DNA of 64,000 nt from Promerops cafer. Taxonomy: Eukaryota > Chordata > Aves > Passeriformes > Nectariniidae. The DNA is taken from assembly GCA_013398275.1 (NCBI GenBank), contig VZSE01009546.1:1417130-1481129 (forward strand), in the 5' to 3' direction. Below are positions 11,554-24,320 of the stretch, piece by piece. The position numbers and the translations under genes are program-made. Within the stretch, counting starts at the first letter, position 1. Each line of letters begins with the position of its first letter. The notes beneath the pieces are model-generated. The model worked only from the letters and a program-made list of their open reading frames with translations, made no database searches and was not told the origin of the DNA.

Positions 11554-14500
11554 AATTTTTTGCAAACTGCTATTCTGTGATGCTGCTTAACATCACTTCC
11601 TCCTAAATACTCAGAAATGGGTTGTAGGCAATTCCTTTGTTATCCATCAAGGACAAATTAGGTAGGACCTTAGAACTGTGAGAAAGAATGAACATAAAAA
11701 TTTTCATTGATTTGACCTTTATTTCTGTAAAGTCCTATCCGCATTTAAAATGCTTCTCACCCACCTAATCCCCACCCCAGTTACCCTACTGCAAGTTTGA
11801 AGGATTTAACCTGATAGAAATACAGAGAATTGAAATATCCAGGAGAGAGAAATACAAAGTACAGAAGACAAGGAAAAACACTGACTGAAAACCACTGAAT
11901 TACATGCAGTGTGCTGAGAAACCTCTTTTCAACATCTATATCTCAAATATGAAGCAATCTTTGGGGACATCTACACAAGGTGAGGGGATTGTAGCTAAGC
12001 TCGCCTTGTTCAGAAATCAGCTTTGCTTTTCTTCTTATGTTGTCCTAAGGTGTTGATACCAGAGTGCTAAACTATTAAGGAGAAAGGAAAGTAGGCAGAA
12101 CCTACACTCTGTATTTCCTTTCTCTCTGCAGGGCAACATCCTGTCTGATGCCTACGTAATGAAGTTGGGGTCCTGGCAGGCAAGTATACAAAACAGAATA
12201 TGACTTTCTAATTGTATCTTTTTGAAAATTAATTCCTCAGGGACAGCTTGTGTCTTGGATTCCACTGTAGCTTGTGGTATCTTGATGAAAAAAGAAAGGA
12301 GGTATAAATGCAATGCCAGTATTTCTCACCCACTTACATGGAAGGGTGTAGATAAAGGAATTTGTTGTCTCTCAATAGAGTTACACAATAATAAATATGC
12401 TTTTTCAGCACCTTAAAGGTCTGAATCTCCACAGGCCGACAGGTCAATAGCATGAGCAATACTATTAAATTCATATATGGTGAAATGGAATGCTGTAAAA
12501 AAAAGTCCTTCCCTGGATCAGAACAAATATTCATTCTAATAGGACAGCAGAAATAAATTCGTAGTAAAAAGTATTGCCCAAGATGCGTCAGATTAGGAAA
12601 ATACTTAGAAGAGAGTTAAGATAGTATATAAATCTGAGATTATTTCTTCCTCCTCAGTCTACTTAAATAATGGTGAATAGTTCAGGGAAAAAGAAGAATT
12701 TTTCTAGATCAAAAAGCAATGGCGGACACTTTGGCTACCCAAGAAAAACTCAGCTGATAGATTCTGGCAGTGGTAAAAAGGAGATTTAGCTTATATACAT
12801 TGACTTTTATTACCTGACATTCCTGGACATAATTGCATGTTCAAATCCACTCATATTTTTTCCTTTCAGTCACAAGGGTGTTGAGAATCAGGGTTTAGGA
12901 AATGTTAGGCCACATTTGTTTCTGGACTAGGAAGTCTTTCTGACATCTTCCAAGGATACATGCATCACCACATTCACCAGAGAAATATAATTATATACTT
13001 ATGGTGATGAAAATAACATCACTCCTTGTCCTGAATAGGATAAAATCCTGAAGGATGTTATTCTTACAGGTCTATATGGAGTTCCTGAGTAATTTTCTAT
13101 CAAAATATGTGCAATAATACAAAGAGTGTGGTAATGTTACTAGAATTGCCATAGTCTTTTCCATAAGAACTGTCCATTAGTCAGTCACAATTTAGCCTTT
13201 CAGCTACTCACCAATTCAAGGAAAAAAATAGGATGTCCTCCAGGAGCCTGAATAATCAACTGCACTTCAATGTTTTGAGCTACATCTTGGGCATGGGGAA
13301 ATGATGTTCTGGCTACACTAGGAAAATAGTTAAATTTGCATGCTGCAGAAAAGGATCTTCATTAATGTGTACAAATGACATTACTGTATATCCCTACCCT
13401 AACATAATGTTCTTTAGTTACTGTAAGTCCAGTTCAGAGTTAGCTGGCATCATGTGCCACAAAGAAATGTACGGAATATGTCTTTGTGAGGCAATATGGC
13501 AGAGAATTTCTCCATCGGGGAAGCACAATTAAGAATTTAGTTTTAAATTTTAATTTTAAAACAAACAAAAATATTTTCAGATTATCTAAATAAATAATAA
13601 GAAAGTTGAGAATATTTTCTCAAGAAAAGTAGTAGTGATTGCACTTACTTCCTATTTCTGCAGTCAGTGGTTTATGGGAGATCTGCTGCACCTTTGTGAA
13701 GGTCTAGAAATTCAAAGGAGATCAAGCAGAATTTTAGGGCAACGGCTCTAAGCAATGTATCAGAAGGAAAGCTGCTACAATCTGTAATAATGATTTACTA
13801 GTCTCCTGGCATCTCTTTCCAAAATTATTACTTATTTTTTCAGTTATTTGTTATAGTGCTAATCAAGTGTGATACATTTTTTTAAAATAAATACATTAAC
13901 CTGAATGTGAAATATATGAAAGTACAAGTATAACTCTGGGAGAACCTGAAGTTTATATATTTACAAGGTACATACAACTTCTGTGTGACCCAAATGTAGG
14001 TAATTCAAATATAATTCCAGTTTTTGAATTTATTTTTTTTTATTATTTGCTTGCTGCCTGTCACATTCCGCAGGAGTACCTATTTTGCAGACTAATTATT
14101 TTGATCTTTTTATTCTATTGCAAAGTTTATATCAAACAAAAAAATATTGGAACATCACTAGCCCTGCAACTCAAGCATTTATAGATGTCAACTAATATTT
14201 CACAGCCATAAAAATGAAAAGAATTTTTCACAAAAAAATAATGTTATCAAATAGTTAGGGTCCCAGTTCCCTCCAACACCTCTTGTCCAAGTGCATTCTA
14301 TATGCATACATACATACAGACATACATACATATATGCACAAGAAAAAGAGGTTTTTCCCATGATTTTTGAATATGCTAGATAGGGATTTCTTCTCTACAT
14401 TCATTCTGGGTTTGAGAATAATGGAAAGATAATGAAATAATCTGCTGCATCAGTTGGTTCTGATGAAAAATGATAGTGAACTCAATCTCATTGTTTCCTC

Positions 14501-15523
14501 CATTTAAACTGGTCCTGAAAACAGGACTGAGATTCAGCTTCAAGGAGAACTTGCAGGTTTTGAATGATGCAGTATGCTTCCAATAAAGTTATTGTTGCTG
14601 TTTTGCTGAGATCTGCAACAATTTGAGACTTTACCTTTCAATCTCGCTGGAAAATCTGCCATTCAGCTTCATTTAATCCCTAGGTCAAGTAACACAGACC
14701 TATTCACATCCGTTCTGTTAAACTCTTTACTCTGAATCCATCAAGGCAGACAGGCTGTACAGATTCATGAACACTCCCTGGGATAAAAGTTATCTGATCA
14801 TTACTCCAAAAAGCACATTCTCCTCCAGTGTACACCTTATTTCAATCTCATCTAAAAAGGTCTAAACCTCTTGGAATACCTGAGTTCTTCCAGCAGGGCA
14901 AGTATCTGGATGGAAGCACAGTGAAGGTGCAAAGATTTCTGCAGGCAGAGTGGGTACAAGTGGGATACTAATACATCCTGGCACTGAAGATGTCCATAGG
15001 TAATAAAAAAAAGGCAGAGCAATAAGAAAATGGAGCCTTATCTCCAGTGTGAAGTGTCTCCAGAACATAAGGGTTGCTGCTTAAGGGCTGCTTTTGACCT
15101 AGTTTGAACTGCAATTGAAGCACTTGCTACTCTGTGAACAAATGACTGCTAAGATGAGGTCTGGAGAACAGAAATAGGATGAAACTAATATACAGTAGCA
15201 CTCCTTTTTCTAAAAGCATATTAAATTCTCCTTTCTTTAGAAAGCAGATATTGCACTGAGCAGCACAGTATTAGTTTGTACAACAACAATAGGCAGTACC
15301 CATACAAATGGAGGTGTACTTCCAGGTCCAAAAGTCCAGGAGGACCAGAGCTCGTATTGAACCCCACAAATTTTTTTGACCTTTCTCCTGTACACCATTC
15401 TAATCTCTCTTGAATTGCATGCCTTGGAGGTGGGTTAGTTCCTGTAAAGTGTGACTATCATTATTTAGCCTCATATGTCTTAAAACTGTCATCCTGGGCT
15501 GGATTTTTAAACAGGGAGGTCAG
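11554..15523. other. AT-rich unique DNA, no gene seen
   Basis: No gene or dispersed repeat recognised. It contains a CATA-type microsatellite (14304-14336) and several short A and T runs. Minus frame 14862-15068 (68 codons) has no recognisable domain. Confidence 0.5.
14304..14336. repeat. CATA microsatellite, imperfect
   Basis: About seven CATA units, interrupted by CAGA and ending in TATATG. Simple-sequence DNA and potentially length-polymorphic. Confidence 0.85.
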
Positions 15524-15615
15524 TAGAATAGAATAGAATAGAATAGAATAGAATAGAATAGAATAGAATAGAATAGAATAGAATAGAATAGAATAGAATA
15601 GAATAGAATAGAATA
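15524..15615. repeat. TAGAA pentamer microsatellite, about 18 copies
   Basis: An uninterrupted array of TAGAA units, 92 bp long, sits exactly where the CR1 3' tail should be. It most likely grew by slippage from the CR1 terminal repeat. The minus-strand open frame running through it encodes only a periodic FYSIL pattern and is not a gene. Confidence 0.98.
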
Positions 15616-15905
15616 TTTTGGCTGTAATACACTTAAAATAATCAGGTAGTCCAACTGCCTGACCAATTCAGGACAGATCAAGTTAAAGCATGTGGTTATG
15701 GGCATTGTCCTCTTAACCTGAGAGGCTTGGGGCATCAATAATTTCTCCAGGAAGCCTCTTTGACCATCCTCTTGGTAAAGAAATGCTTCCTAATGCCCAG
15801 CCTAGACCTCCCCTGGTAGAGCTTTGAACCATTCCCATATGTCCTGAATACAGAGAATAATCAGTAGAAGAGATGATTTCTTGCCTTTCAGAAAAAGTCA
15901 TTTAA
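15524..15905 (-). mobile_element. CR1 LINE 3' fragment, minus sense, tail expanded into a microsatellite
   Basis: Read on the minus strand this is a CR1 3' end. On the plus strand the reverse-complemented hallmarks are in order: the pentamer array, then AGTCCAACTGCCTGACCA, AAGTTAAAGCATGTG, GGCATTGTCC, GGCTTGGGGCATCAAT, AAGAAATGCTTCCTAATGCC and GACCTCCCCTGGTAGAGC. These match the well-known avian CR1 tail closely. The element is 5' truncated near 15905. The terminal repeat of the element has expanded into about 18 pentamer copies (15524-15615). Confidence 0.95.
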
Positions 15906-16683
15906 TGTAGACACATCACTGTGTATGCAGGACACCTTGAAACCCCTTAGAATATTTTATTATAGAACTTAGAGGTGAACATATGGTGATATGCAGTAAC
16001 AGTAACAGATCTTTCCATCCCACACCAACTATCTTATTAGCTTGAAGGCCATCTTATATGGCTTTAAAAGCTTCTCCTTCAGAGCTGGAATATCTGTGGA
16101 GGTAGGTTATGGTTGTCACAGAAGATACTCCTTTTAGTTCATTTTAAAAACCGGTAATGACCTGTAGTTGATGGAATAACTCAATGAAGAAGTTTTTTTA
16201 TTGCTCTGAATGTGTTGTTAACAAATATATTTGAGGTCTTTTTCTATTCTCTGATTTGTGAATAACAGAAAAATTTATTTCACAATCATACCAGTCTTGG
16301 CAGAGCAGTAATAGACTTTTTTCTCAGTTATCAGCAGACAGTAGTCCCCTTAGCTTACTTCCACTGGACACCAACAGCACTCAGATATATATGCACAGTT
16401 AATGTTATATAGAGAAATTAATTTATAGAGCCTGGATTGCTTTGGCTTTCCTAGCAAATAATTCTGAGTTGATATTTAATCATTTATAACATTGAATGAG
16501 AGCTGGATATTGCCAAGGCTTTTTGTTATCCTGGAGAGAGCTTGCTGAAACTTTGCTTTAAAACATCTCAAGGCTTCAGGTAAGCTTGTATCATACAGGC
16601 TGTAATTATTATCAAAATAATCAAATCCTCACATGGTTACCCAGTTTTTATTTTAGTGCTTTCGCAAAAACTCACTAGTCTGC
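15906..16683. other. Unique DNA between CR1 and LTR
   Basis: No feature recognised. AT-rich with short homopolymers. Confidence 0.5.
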
Positions 16684-17102
16684 TGTTCTGGTTTTGTCTG
16701 GGATAAAGTTAATTTTCCTTCCAGCAGCTGGTACAGAGCTGTGTTTTGAGTTTAGCATGAGAGTAATGTTGGTAGCACACTAATGGTTTAGTTGTTGCTC
16801 AGCAGTGCTTACCTAAAGTCAAGGACTTTTCAGTGTCCCACGCTCTCAGAGTGAGGAGGTGCACAAAAACCTAGGAGCGAGCATGGCCAAGACACCTAAC
16901 CTGCACTGGGCAAAAGGATATGCCCAGTATATAAACTTGGGGAAGTTGCTCAGGAGGACCTGATCGTTGCTTGAGGATGAGCTAATCATCAGTCAGCAAG
17001 TGGTAAGCAACTGTATTGTGTATCACTTNTGTCTCACTGGGAGCAGGGAGTGAGCAGGCAGCTGTGGGGTACTTAGGTGCTGGCTGAAGTTAAACCACAA
17101 CA
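16684..17102 (+). mobile_element. Solo LTR of an avian ERVL-like endogenous retrovirus
   Basis: A 419-bp segment starts TGTTCTGGTTTTGTCTGGGA and ends GTTAAACCACAACA, so it has the TG...CA termini of an LTR. Inside are a segment beginning AGTCAAGGACTTTTCAG, a TATA box (16928-16935), a downstream GAGGATGAGC region and GTATTGTGTATCACTT, in the order I know from a common bird LTR. The flanks are TCTGC (16679-16683) and CCTGC (17103-17107), a probable 5-bp target duplication with one mismatch, as expected for ERVL-type integration. No internal retroviral genes adjoin it, so it is probably a solo LTR left by LTR-LTR recombination. One undetermined base lies at 17029. The exact family name is not asserted. 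Confidence 0.85.
16928..16935 (+). promoter_or_regulatory. TATA box of the LTR
   Basis: TATATAAA lies about 245 bp into the LTR, where a U3 promoter TATA is expected. It marks the former retroviral promoter. Whether it is active today cannot be told. Confidence 0.6.
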
Positions 17103-17975
17103 CCTGCGCACAGAAATGAAATCAATGGGAAAACTGCAGCTGAGATTTACAGGACTCTTAGGAGCTAGCACTCTTCAAAGGACAAATCTGGGACACTGCT
17201 GTGTTTCACCATCCGAAGCACTGTGTCATTGCAACCCACTATCAAAATGCTATAATTACATGTCAGCATGGTATGCCAGAGAGTGAGATATAACTATGCT
17301 GACCCATCTGTAGCTAAGTTTAGAGGCTTCTCAGTTGTCTGCAGCCCTTGCTGCTTCAGTAGACAAGTCTACTCCAGTGATATTGGATCACTTGAAACAG
17401 GTAGCAGCAGCCTAGAATTTCTAAGACTTGAACAAATTTGTTACAAGTGCACTACTGGATGCATCAATTTTGATTTTTTTTTTTTTTAAAGTCACTTACT
17501 CAAGACTAGGTTTGGGGGAACGGATGTGAAAAACCTCCATACTTGGGAAGACATCATTTGAGTCAAAGCTCTCTAGGTAATAGGGTCCTACCCAGAGGCC
17601 TCTACACAGCTTTGTTGTAAACTACTGAAATGGAGTCTACAGTCTTTCTGTCCACAAATTCATCAGTGATTAAAAAAAGAAGGCTGAAGAATCAAGGATC
17701 AATCCAGGCGCACTGGATTCTCCAACTTAAATAGTTTCTGTTTAAAGCAGCAATAGACTAGCCTGCACATTCTATACATAAAAGGGGTCTCACGACTCTG
17801 TTCTCTGACAATGTTTTTAATTGTTACAGACTGATGATTTTAGGCTTGCAGTTGTTGAGAAAATTGGACATTCCAGAAAATTTTCTGCAAGCTAGTAAGC
17901 TTTCAGGGCTGAAACTGAGAACCATAGACCAAATCCAGACTGCTCATTGAGGAAGAGGATTTTTTGTGCTGGATT
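17103..17975. other. Unique DNA between LTR and satellite
   Basis: No gene recognised. Plus frames 17077-17286 and 17268-17489 overlap in different phases and have no domains. A T run lies near 17475. Confidence 0.5.
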
Positions 17976-18030
17976 CCTTTTCCCTTCCCTTCCCTTCCCT
18001 TCCCTTCCCTTCCCTTCCCTTCCCTTCCCT
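17976..18030. repeat. TTCCC pentamer microsatellite
   Basis: About eleven TTCCC units form a pyrimidine-only tract on the plus strand. It runs straight into the 11-mer array. A polypurine/polypyrimidine mirror tract of this kind can adopt triplex DNA. Confidence 0.95.
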
Positions 18031-18106
18031 CAACCTTCCCGCAACCTTCCCGCAACCTTCCCGCAACCTTCCCGCAACCTTCCCGCAACCTTCCCGCAAC
18101 CTTCCC
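18031..18106. repeat. 11-bp minisatellite, unit CAACCTTCCCG, about 7 copies
   Basis: Six perfect copies of CAACCTTCCCG and a final partial copy are followed by TTCCCTCCCC. Each unit holds the pentamer phrase CTTCCC, so the array probably arose from the adjacent TTCCC tract. Each unit adds a CpG at the junction. Because 11 is not a multiple of 3, several frames on both strands stay open and give an 11-residue periodic peptide. These are artefacts of the repeat, not genes. Confidence 0.97.
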
Positions 18107-21100
18107 TTCCCTCCCCAAGAAGATCCATGAAGCACATACATCACAGTGCATTCACTTATTTTACCACAAAAAAGGAAAACTGAAGTACCATAGCAGAGGC
18201 AGCGTGGATTTGAAATTATTTAATAATAAGACAATTTATCAGATAATAATATTTTATATTTTTTAAAAAGTTAACATATTGTATTTAAAATATTACAGAT
18301 TCAGCTTTTATTCTGACAAATACAACTATAAGTAAATATGACTTGCAGATTTTTAAATTTCTCTATATGAATCATATCCAAATAGAACTACTCTCTGATA
18401 TAAATCTGGGGTAATTGCATTAACTGCTTTTACCTTTGAAGAAACATTGCATAGGGAGTGAGAGTTCAGAGTCCACACGTAGCTGTAACTCAAGTCTTTA
18501 GTTGGTGCAGCTGTAAAGTTGATTCAGAGCTTCAAAGACCCTCCTCTTCTTATGGCTTAAATCATGCACATGGACAAAGAAGGATAATCTGACTGTGGAT
18601 TTTTGTCAAATAGGCCACCTCTGTCTTTTACTTCACTCACATCCTGAAAGCTCAGCAAGTCCTTAAGTTCCTTGTTTAATTGAGGGCTCTGTACCATATG
18701 CTCACAAGTCAATTTCACTCAGAAAAGTGACCAATATTATAGAAATGATAAATGGCTAGAAAGCTCTCAATGAAGATAATTTATCTTTTCAGTTGCTAAG
18801 AAGAGACTTTTCAGAAGATACATTTCCAAGATGCACATCTGCACTTTGAAAATTGTTATGCCCATTTCTGTTAAGAGTTTTTTTGTTATTGTTTCCTTCA
18901 CTGTTTTTAGAAATTTTACATAACTAAGTCAAAGATGAGGATCCTGCCATGCAATGACAGGCCCAAAAACGTATTTTGTTCCATAAAAATAAATGTACTT
19001 TAAAATATCATATTTCATGATTTCAGTAAGAAGATGACACAAGAGCTTGAAAGTGAAGATTCTGAGCAACGGGGATTTAAAATTGAAACATAAACTTCTT
19101 AACATAAATAATGCAAATAGAATTTCCAAAATTTTGTTCTTGAAATTAGGCAGATATTAAAAGGAGATATCTGTGTATATGCTAAGTTATTCTCACATTA
19201 CCCAATACTTCTTTTTCTCTTTTGTCGCTTCATATACTGTTTCACTTAAGTTAAATAACTCCAATTGTATTTAATTACATTTTCTTGTATAAGAACATGT
19301 TCATGAAATATATTATGATCAAATAAATGCTTCCACTCTTCTTTGCATTTTAGAATAAGTTTCTCTTTATCAGATTTACTGGACACTGTACAGTCACTGT
19401 AATACCCCAAAGGCATGCGGACCTTCTTCCACAGAGATACATGGTAGTGGGGGAAAAAGTAATTAAATCAACATGGAATTATACATAGATCAGGATTAAA
19501 TTTTTAAAAACAAACCAAGTACAAATAAATATGAAACTCTTTATCTCTTCCTTTTCATATTAGCCAAACCATGCTTCATAATAAACACGGGTTATATAAG
19601 GCACACTACGTAAATTCCCATGCTCCCCAGAACCACTGCAGAGAAACAGTGTCCTGCGGTTTTCTTCCCATAAACAATGATCAGGCTTTGTGTCCTGTGA
19701 CATTTATCTCCTATTCTATCTTCTGTCTGCTGTTACATGCTCTAGAAGTCTTTTCTGTTACTAACACAGACCTCTGAAGGACCTTGTATGACTAGGACCT
19801 GAGCTATGACCGAGGCTTTTGCCAGATATGAGATTAGAGGGAGAAGGGAAATGGCAAGTAGTTGGGGTTAGCAAGGCTGTTACTTGGTTCTGAGAACTGC
19901 AAACCCTGTTTCCTGCCATTGTTTATTTCACCTAATTACTCAAACGTATCAAGATGCAATCCAAGCAATCATAACTAATCAGGAGTATCTACATGCTTTT
20001 CTTAAAAATACAGTTACTGTACACTTTTGAATTAGGTGGCTTAAGTTTTAAAAAACCTTGAGTGAAATCATGTAAATCTATTTTTGTGATGGACATGTCT
20101 TTACAAGAGCTTTGTTGCAGAGAAGAAACATGCCCTTATAAAATAGGGTTCTTGAAAATTGAAATTGCTTTGTTAAAGTGTGTAGTCATCCAAAAACATC
20201 GTCTGTGGATTTGGTAGGAAAAAAAGCACCTTTCTTTTTTCCACATAACCTTTGCTGAAAATCATCTGAAAACTGAAGAATTCCTTTTCTGTTAATAATC
20301 ACAATACTAATTGCAACTTAAATTTAGAAAGGGAGCAAGAACCAGAAAAACATTTACTGAGAACTCAAAACTTGGTATTCCATCAACTAGTGTTACTTGA
20401 ATATGATAAGATCCTTTGTTTCATCAGTCCTGTGGTTCATTTGTTTTAGGAAGGTATAGTGGTTCCCTTCTGTGATCTCAGTAGCTTCAGGTTTTCTTTG
20501 CAGAACATGGAAGAAAGGTTCCTGGTTATCATTCTGTGTCTTCCCGGCCAAACTGCCAAACTTGCTAAGAGCATAGAACAACTTTACGTGATGCTTGCAT
20601 TGGTTTTGACCCTTTAACCCCTTTCTAGGTGAGCACTGACGAAATTAATACTTGGCTTTCTTTGTTTGTTTTTTTTTGTTTTTTTTTTTATTCCAAGAAG
20701 GCAGCAGTCTCCTAAGCCACTTTCACAGGCTTTTTATCTTCACTGTGTTAATCTGTATGTAACTTCCTCAGGTATCACTGGAGGTCTAACACAGCATAAC
20801 TATTTTTAGTTATACTCTAAGGGCTTCTTAGTGTGCAGCATTTTAGGATGTGAAAGCATAATCCAACAATGCACGCTATGGAGTATCAATGTGGACTTTG
20901 CACAGCAAATACTGGACTTTGAAATGTTGACATTTCTGTACACTTCAAGTAGGCACCCTTCTTGATTATACATGGATTCCTAAAATGAACTCTAGAAATC
21001 ATTCCTCATGGGCAGCTAAGCAAGACATTGAATATAATGTGTCTGAATCTAAATTGCCTGAAGGAGAGCTCCAGTTCAGCACTTCAAGCCCAGCCACCAG

Positions 21101-23688
21101 ATCAGCCCTAAGATAACTCAGGTACTTCCATGCCCAGTACCTCAATCCCCTAACACAGGACCTAACCCACTACCTTCAAGTCAATTTTGTACAGAGGGTG
21201 ATTTGAACCTTTGGGTGAAATGCTCTATTCTATATTCTACCTTGATGAATAAGACACTAATTCACATTCACCAGGCACATATGCTGATACCTAGCAGCAG
21301 AAATACACAGGAGCACATCTGGTGAGACACAAACATATCTGTTAGTTGTTCTGAGGGAATATACCAGAATGTTGGAGTCATAAAGGCTCTCTCTTGGTAT
21401 TCTGGTCAATATACTTGGTGGCATGAAAATCTGTGCGTGTGTCACCAAGTGTCATGGTATTGAAAGACTAACAGAGATTTCTGTTGGGTTTTTCATCGTG
21501 ATTACCCTCACTATTGTCCTCAGATCATGCAGAAACCAAGTATTGACACTTGTCTTTAAGCATCACTTGCAACTACTCATTCCCAATGTCTTCCTTGGGA
21601 ACACTTGAGGAGCTTTCAGTAAATTGATGCTGATCACAAATCGCCTATGGTATAGATCAGTGATACCATGTCTATACAGGAAGCCACAACACCAAACTCC
21701 AGTAAGTTTGCCATAAAAACAAAAGCCACTACCTTGCTCAGTGCGAAGAGGGTATCCTGTCTCAACAATTCTTCCAGTCTACAGAGGTTTCTGTCAGGAC
21801 TCTGAAATTTGAGATTATGAAATTTCAATTTAAGTGCCTGCTCTTAGGAGGCTCTTTTATAGAATTATTGGTTTATTTTATTTCCTTTACAAAAAATGAG
21901 AAAACCACATTTTTTCTCCAGTATTTTGGTATGTCCCTTGTCCCTGCTTTTCCACAGGTCAATGACTGAAATGTGTTTCTGATCATAAAAAGGGGTGAAT
22001 TAATCTTCCTAGTTGTCAGTCCACATTTTCCTAGGAGACAAAATAGTGCCGATAAGACCTTCAGTCTCCTACTAGGCTCTGTCCAGTTACAGACTAGTGA
22101 GAGCTGTTAACCAACAGATGCAGAAGGGTAAGAAGAAACTGTCGTTACCCAAGGGTTTCGAACTTTGTAGCTCCTGCTATGTCAGGGCAGATTCATGAAG
22201 CAGGAGGCAAAGTGAGATTCTAGGTTTTGTTAGCATTTTAGTTGTGGTAAACCTTCCCTCTGGCCAGGATCACCTTCTGTGATGTGGTCTTGCTGGCTTA
22301 GAGACACATTAAAGATATTAAAAACAGTTTTCAGGGTGTAGGTGATCAGTCCTTTGTGAAAACTCAGCAGATATTTTGATTCGTCTTGAGACCACCACCA
22401 TAAAATGAAGGTCCCCAAGGCTGCAGTCATTTTTTGAATGTAGACCAAATTTCCCTAGGAGCAATCTGTTCGTACTCTAGTGATTTTGCCATACATTTCC
22501 TTACTTGCTATGTATCAGTATTGTTTTCACAGGATTTTGCTTCAAAACCCAGACACAATGTCCCTAGAAGACTTTCACTGATACTAGTGATGAAACCACT
22601 AAATGATTATTTGGATCAGGTCCTCAATAAAAAATGTAAATTTTGGTGCTGTTTGTAGACTCTATTGGAAAGTAAAGATAAGTAATATTTTTGAAATGAA
22701 CAAATAAAGTAAGATAAAGTGATGCCAATATGTCCAGATGTTGAAAAAATACAGTTAATAGGTATAAAGTGTTTCACAGCACCAGGTCACTTACACATGG
22801 CTTGATTTATGGTTTTCCTCAAAACATTCTCATTCATTTTGAGCTTTAACATGCTCATCAGAATTACTTAAGCTAATCTGCTTGATTGCTGCTGTAGCAG
22901 CTCTTGGCTTGATGTCTGCTTAGTTTCAGACTTTGTATTCAACAGGCTCTCTTGTTGCCCTAGCAGTATGACTCACATACAGTACAAAGCAAATGCCAAG
23001 GTGCTGCCAGTCACAAGAAACCCAGAGAAATGGAAGTTAAGTATTTGGTAGTTTCTTTTTCTGACCACAGGGTGTTGATGGAAAGAAACAAGGCAGGACA
23101 ATCATGCTGCTTTCACATTTTGCTCAAGTGCCAGGAGGCGGTTCTTTCACAGTCACTGCAATTGTTCCTGTTTAACATGGAAGCCTTAAGCCAGACATAA
23201 TTAGACTTTTTCTTGACAAATCATTTGTGCAAAGTCTTGACAGGTTGAAAACTGAAACGGTTGTGCTGCATTCTTCAGGGTCTGAAACAGACAGGATTAC
23301 AGAAAAATGAAAGCAAGTACTGTGAAAGCTATAACTTGCAGAAATATGTGTCTAGCGCGAGTACAAAGTCTATGTCATGTTTGATCAAAACAATTAGACA
23401 GAATATTGTCTCGTGCTTTGCTGGTGTTATACTACAGTATATTAGTAATATATAAGGGCTGTATTTCACTAGATAAATTCTCTGCCAAATGAGATGCAAA
23501 CAAACACACCAAAAAATATAATATGCACATATCTGATATTACTGCAGAGCAAAGTAAGTGTGTAAGTCTTACAATTTGAGCTCATGTAACAACTGAAAGC
23601 TTCTTCTAGTAAGATGAGCTATTGCACTGGAAAAAGAAAAGCTCCATGTAACTGTTATCATGTATTGTCAGTACACTCATGGAAATAT
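18107..23688. other. AT-rich unique DNA, no gene seen
   Basis: No gene or named repeat recognised. T-rich low-complexity sequence lies near 20662-20692. All open frames are under 75 codons apart from those leaving the satellite. A few slightly GC-richer pieces, for example 19570-19760 and 21060-21180, show no structure I can name. Confidence 0.5.
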
Positions 23689-23741
23689 TCACAGAATTAT
23701 AGAATCATTTAGTTTGGAAAAAAAACTTAATGATTTGCTGC
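23689..23741 (-). mobile_element. Short CR1 tail fragment, minus sense
   Basis: ACAGAATTATAGAATCATTT followed by AGTTTGGAAAAAAAACTTAATGA is the reverse complement of a CR1 terminus (the usual form has 'acagaatcatagaatcatttaggttggaaaagacctttaagatcat'). Only about 50 bp remains recognisable. Confidence 0.7.
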
Positions 23742-24106
23742 ATCTGAGATATTAATATTCTCCTATGCAGGCTAGTATCAGTAATAAGACTTGCTCAGTG
23801 ATGTCATGGTTAGATGGTGCAGACGTAGATGTTTTGAAATATTTGCAATTTTTTTAATCACTACATAATGAACAAAATCCTCAAACATCTGAGTATCTAC
23901 TGTTGCTTGCAAATAACATGATTTTCATGAAAACGCATAATTGTAGATAGGGTTTAACAGCAGATTTATAGTTATAATGAAGGGTTTTATGAAACAGTAC
24001 AGGAAGCTCCTCAGCACATTAGAATGCAAGTAATTGAATCAGTGCTTTTCATAATGCCTCCTGAATATCTGGTGAAATAGAACTACTGATTTTTCCCTGT
24101 AACTTT

Positions 24107-24122
24107 TGTGTGTGTGTGTGTG
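24107..24122. repeat. Short TG dinucleotide run, 8 copies
   Basis: Uninterrupted TG units. Minor simple repeat. Confidence 0.9.
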
Positions 24123-24320
24123 TTACTTTACAAAATGTAGCAATTTGTAATAAATCTGTTTGGTAAGCTAGTTCTAAAGCATCACACCAGACCTTTTTCC
24201 ACTCTCCAAGATGTTTTCCAAGGTATTATCAAGAGCACTCTGTACAATATAAATGTGGGAAAAATACATTCCACAGTCACAGGTGATTTTTCAGCTTCTT
24301 TATGGATGGCAAAAATTCCC

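Noticed and set aside
15520..15738. Open frame ending in a periodic FYSIL pattern
   Set aside because: It is a translation of the TAGAA microsatellite and CR1 tail.
17976..18106. CRISPR-like array
   Set aside because: Units are contiguous tandem repeats with no spacers, in a eukaryotic context.
17903..18266. Four overlapping periodic open frames on both strands
   Set aside because: They are produced by the TTCCC and 11-mer arrays.
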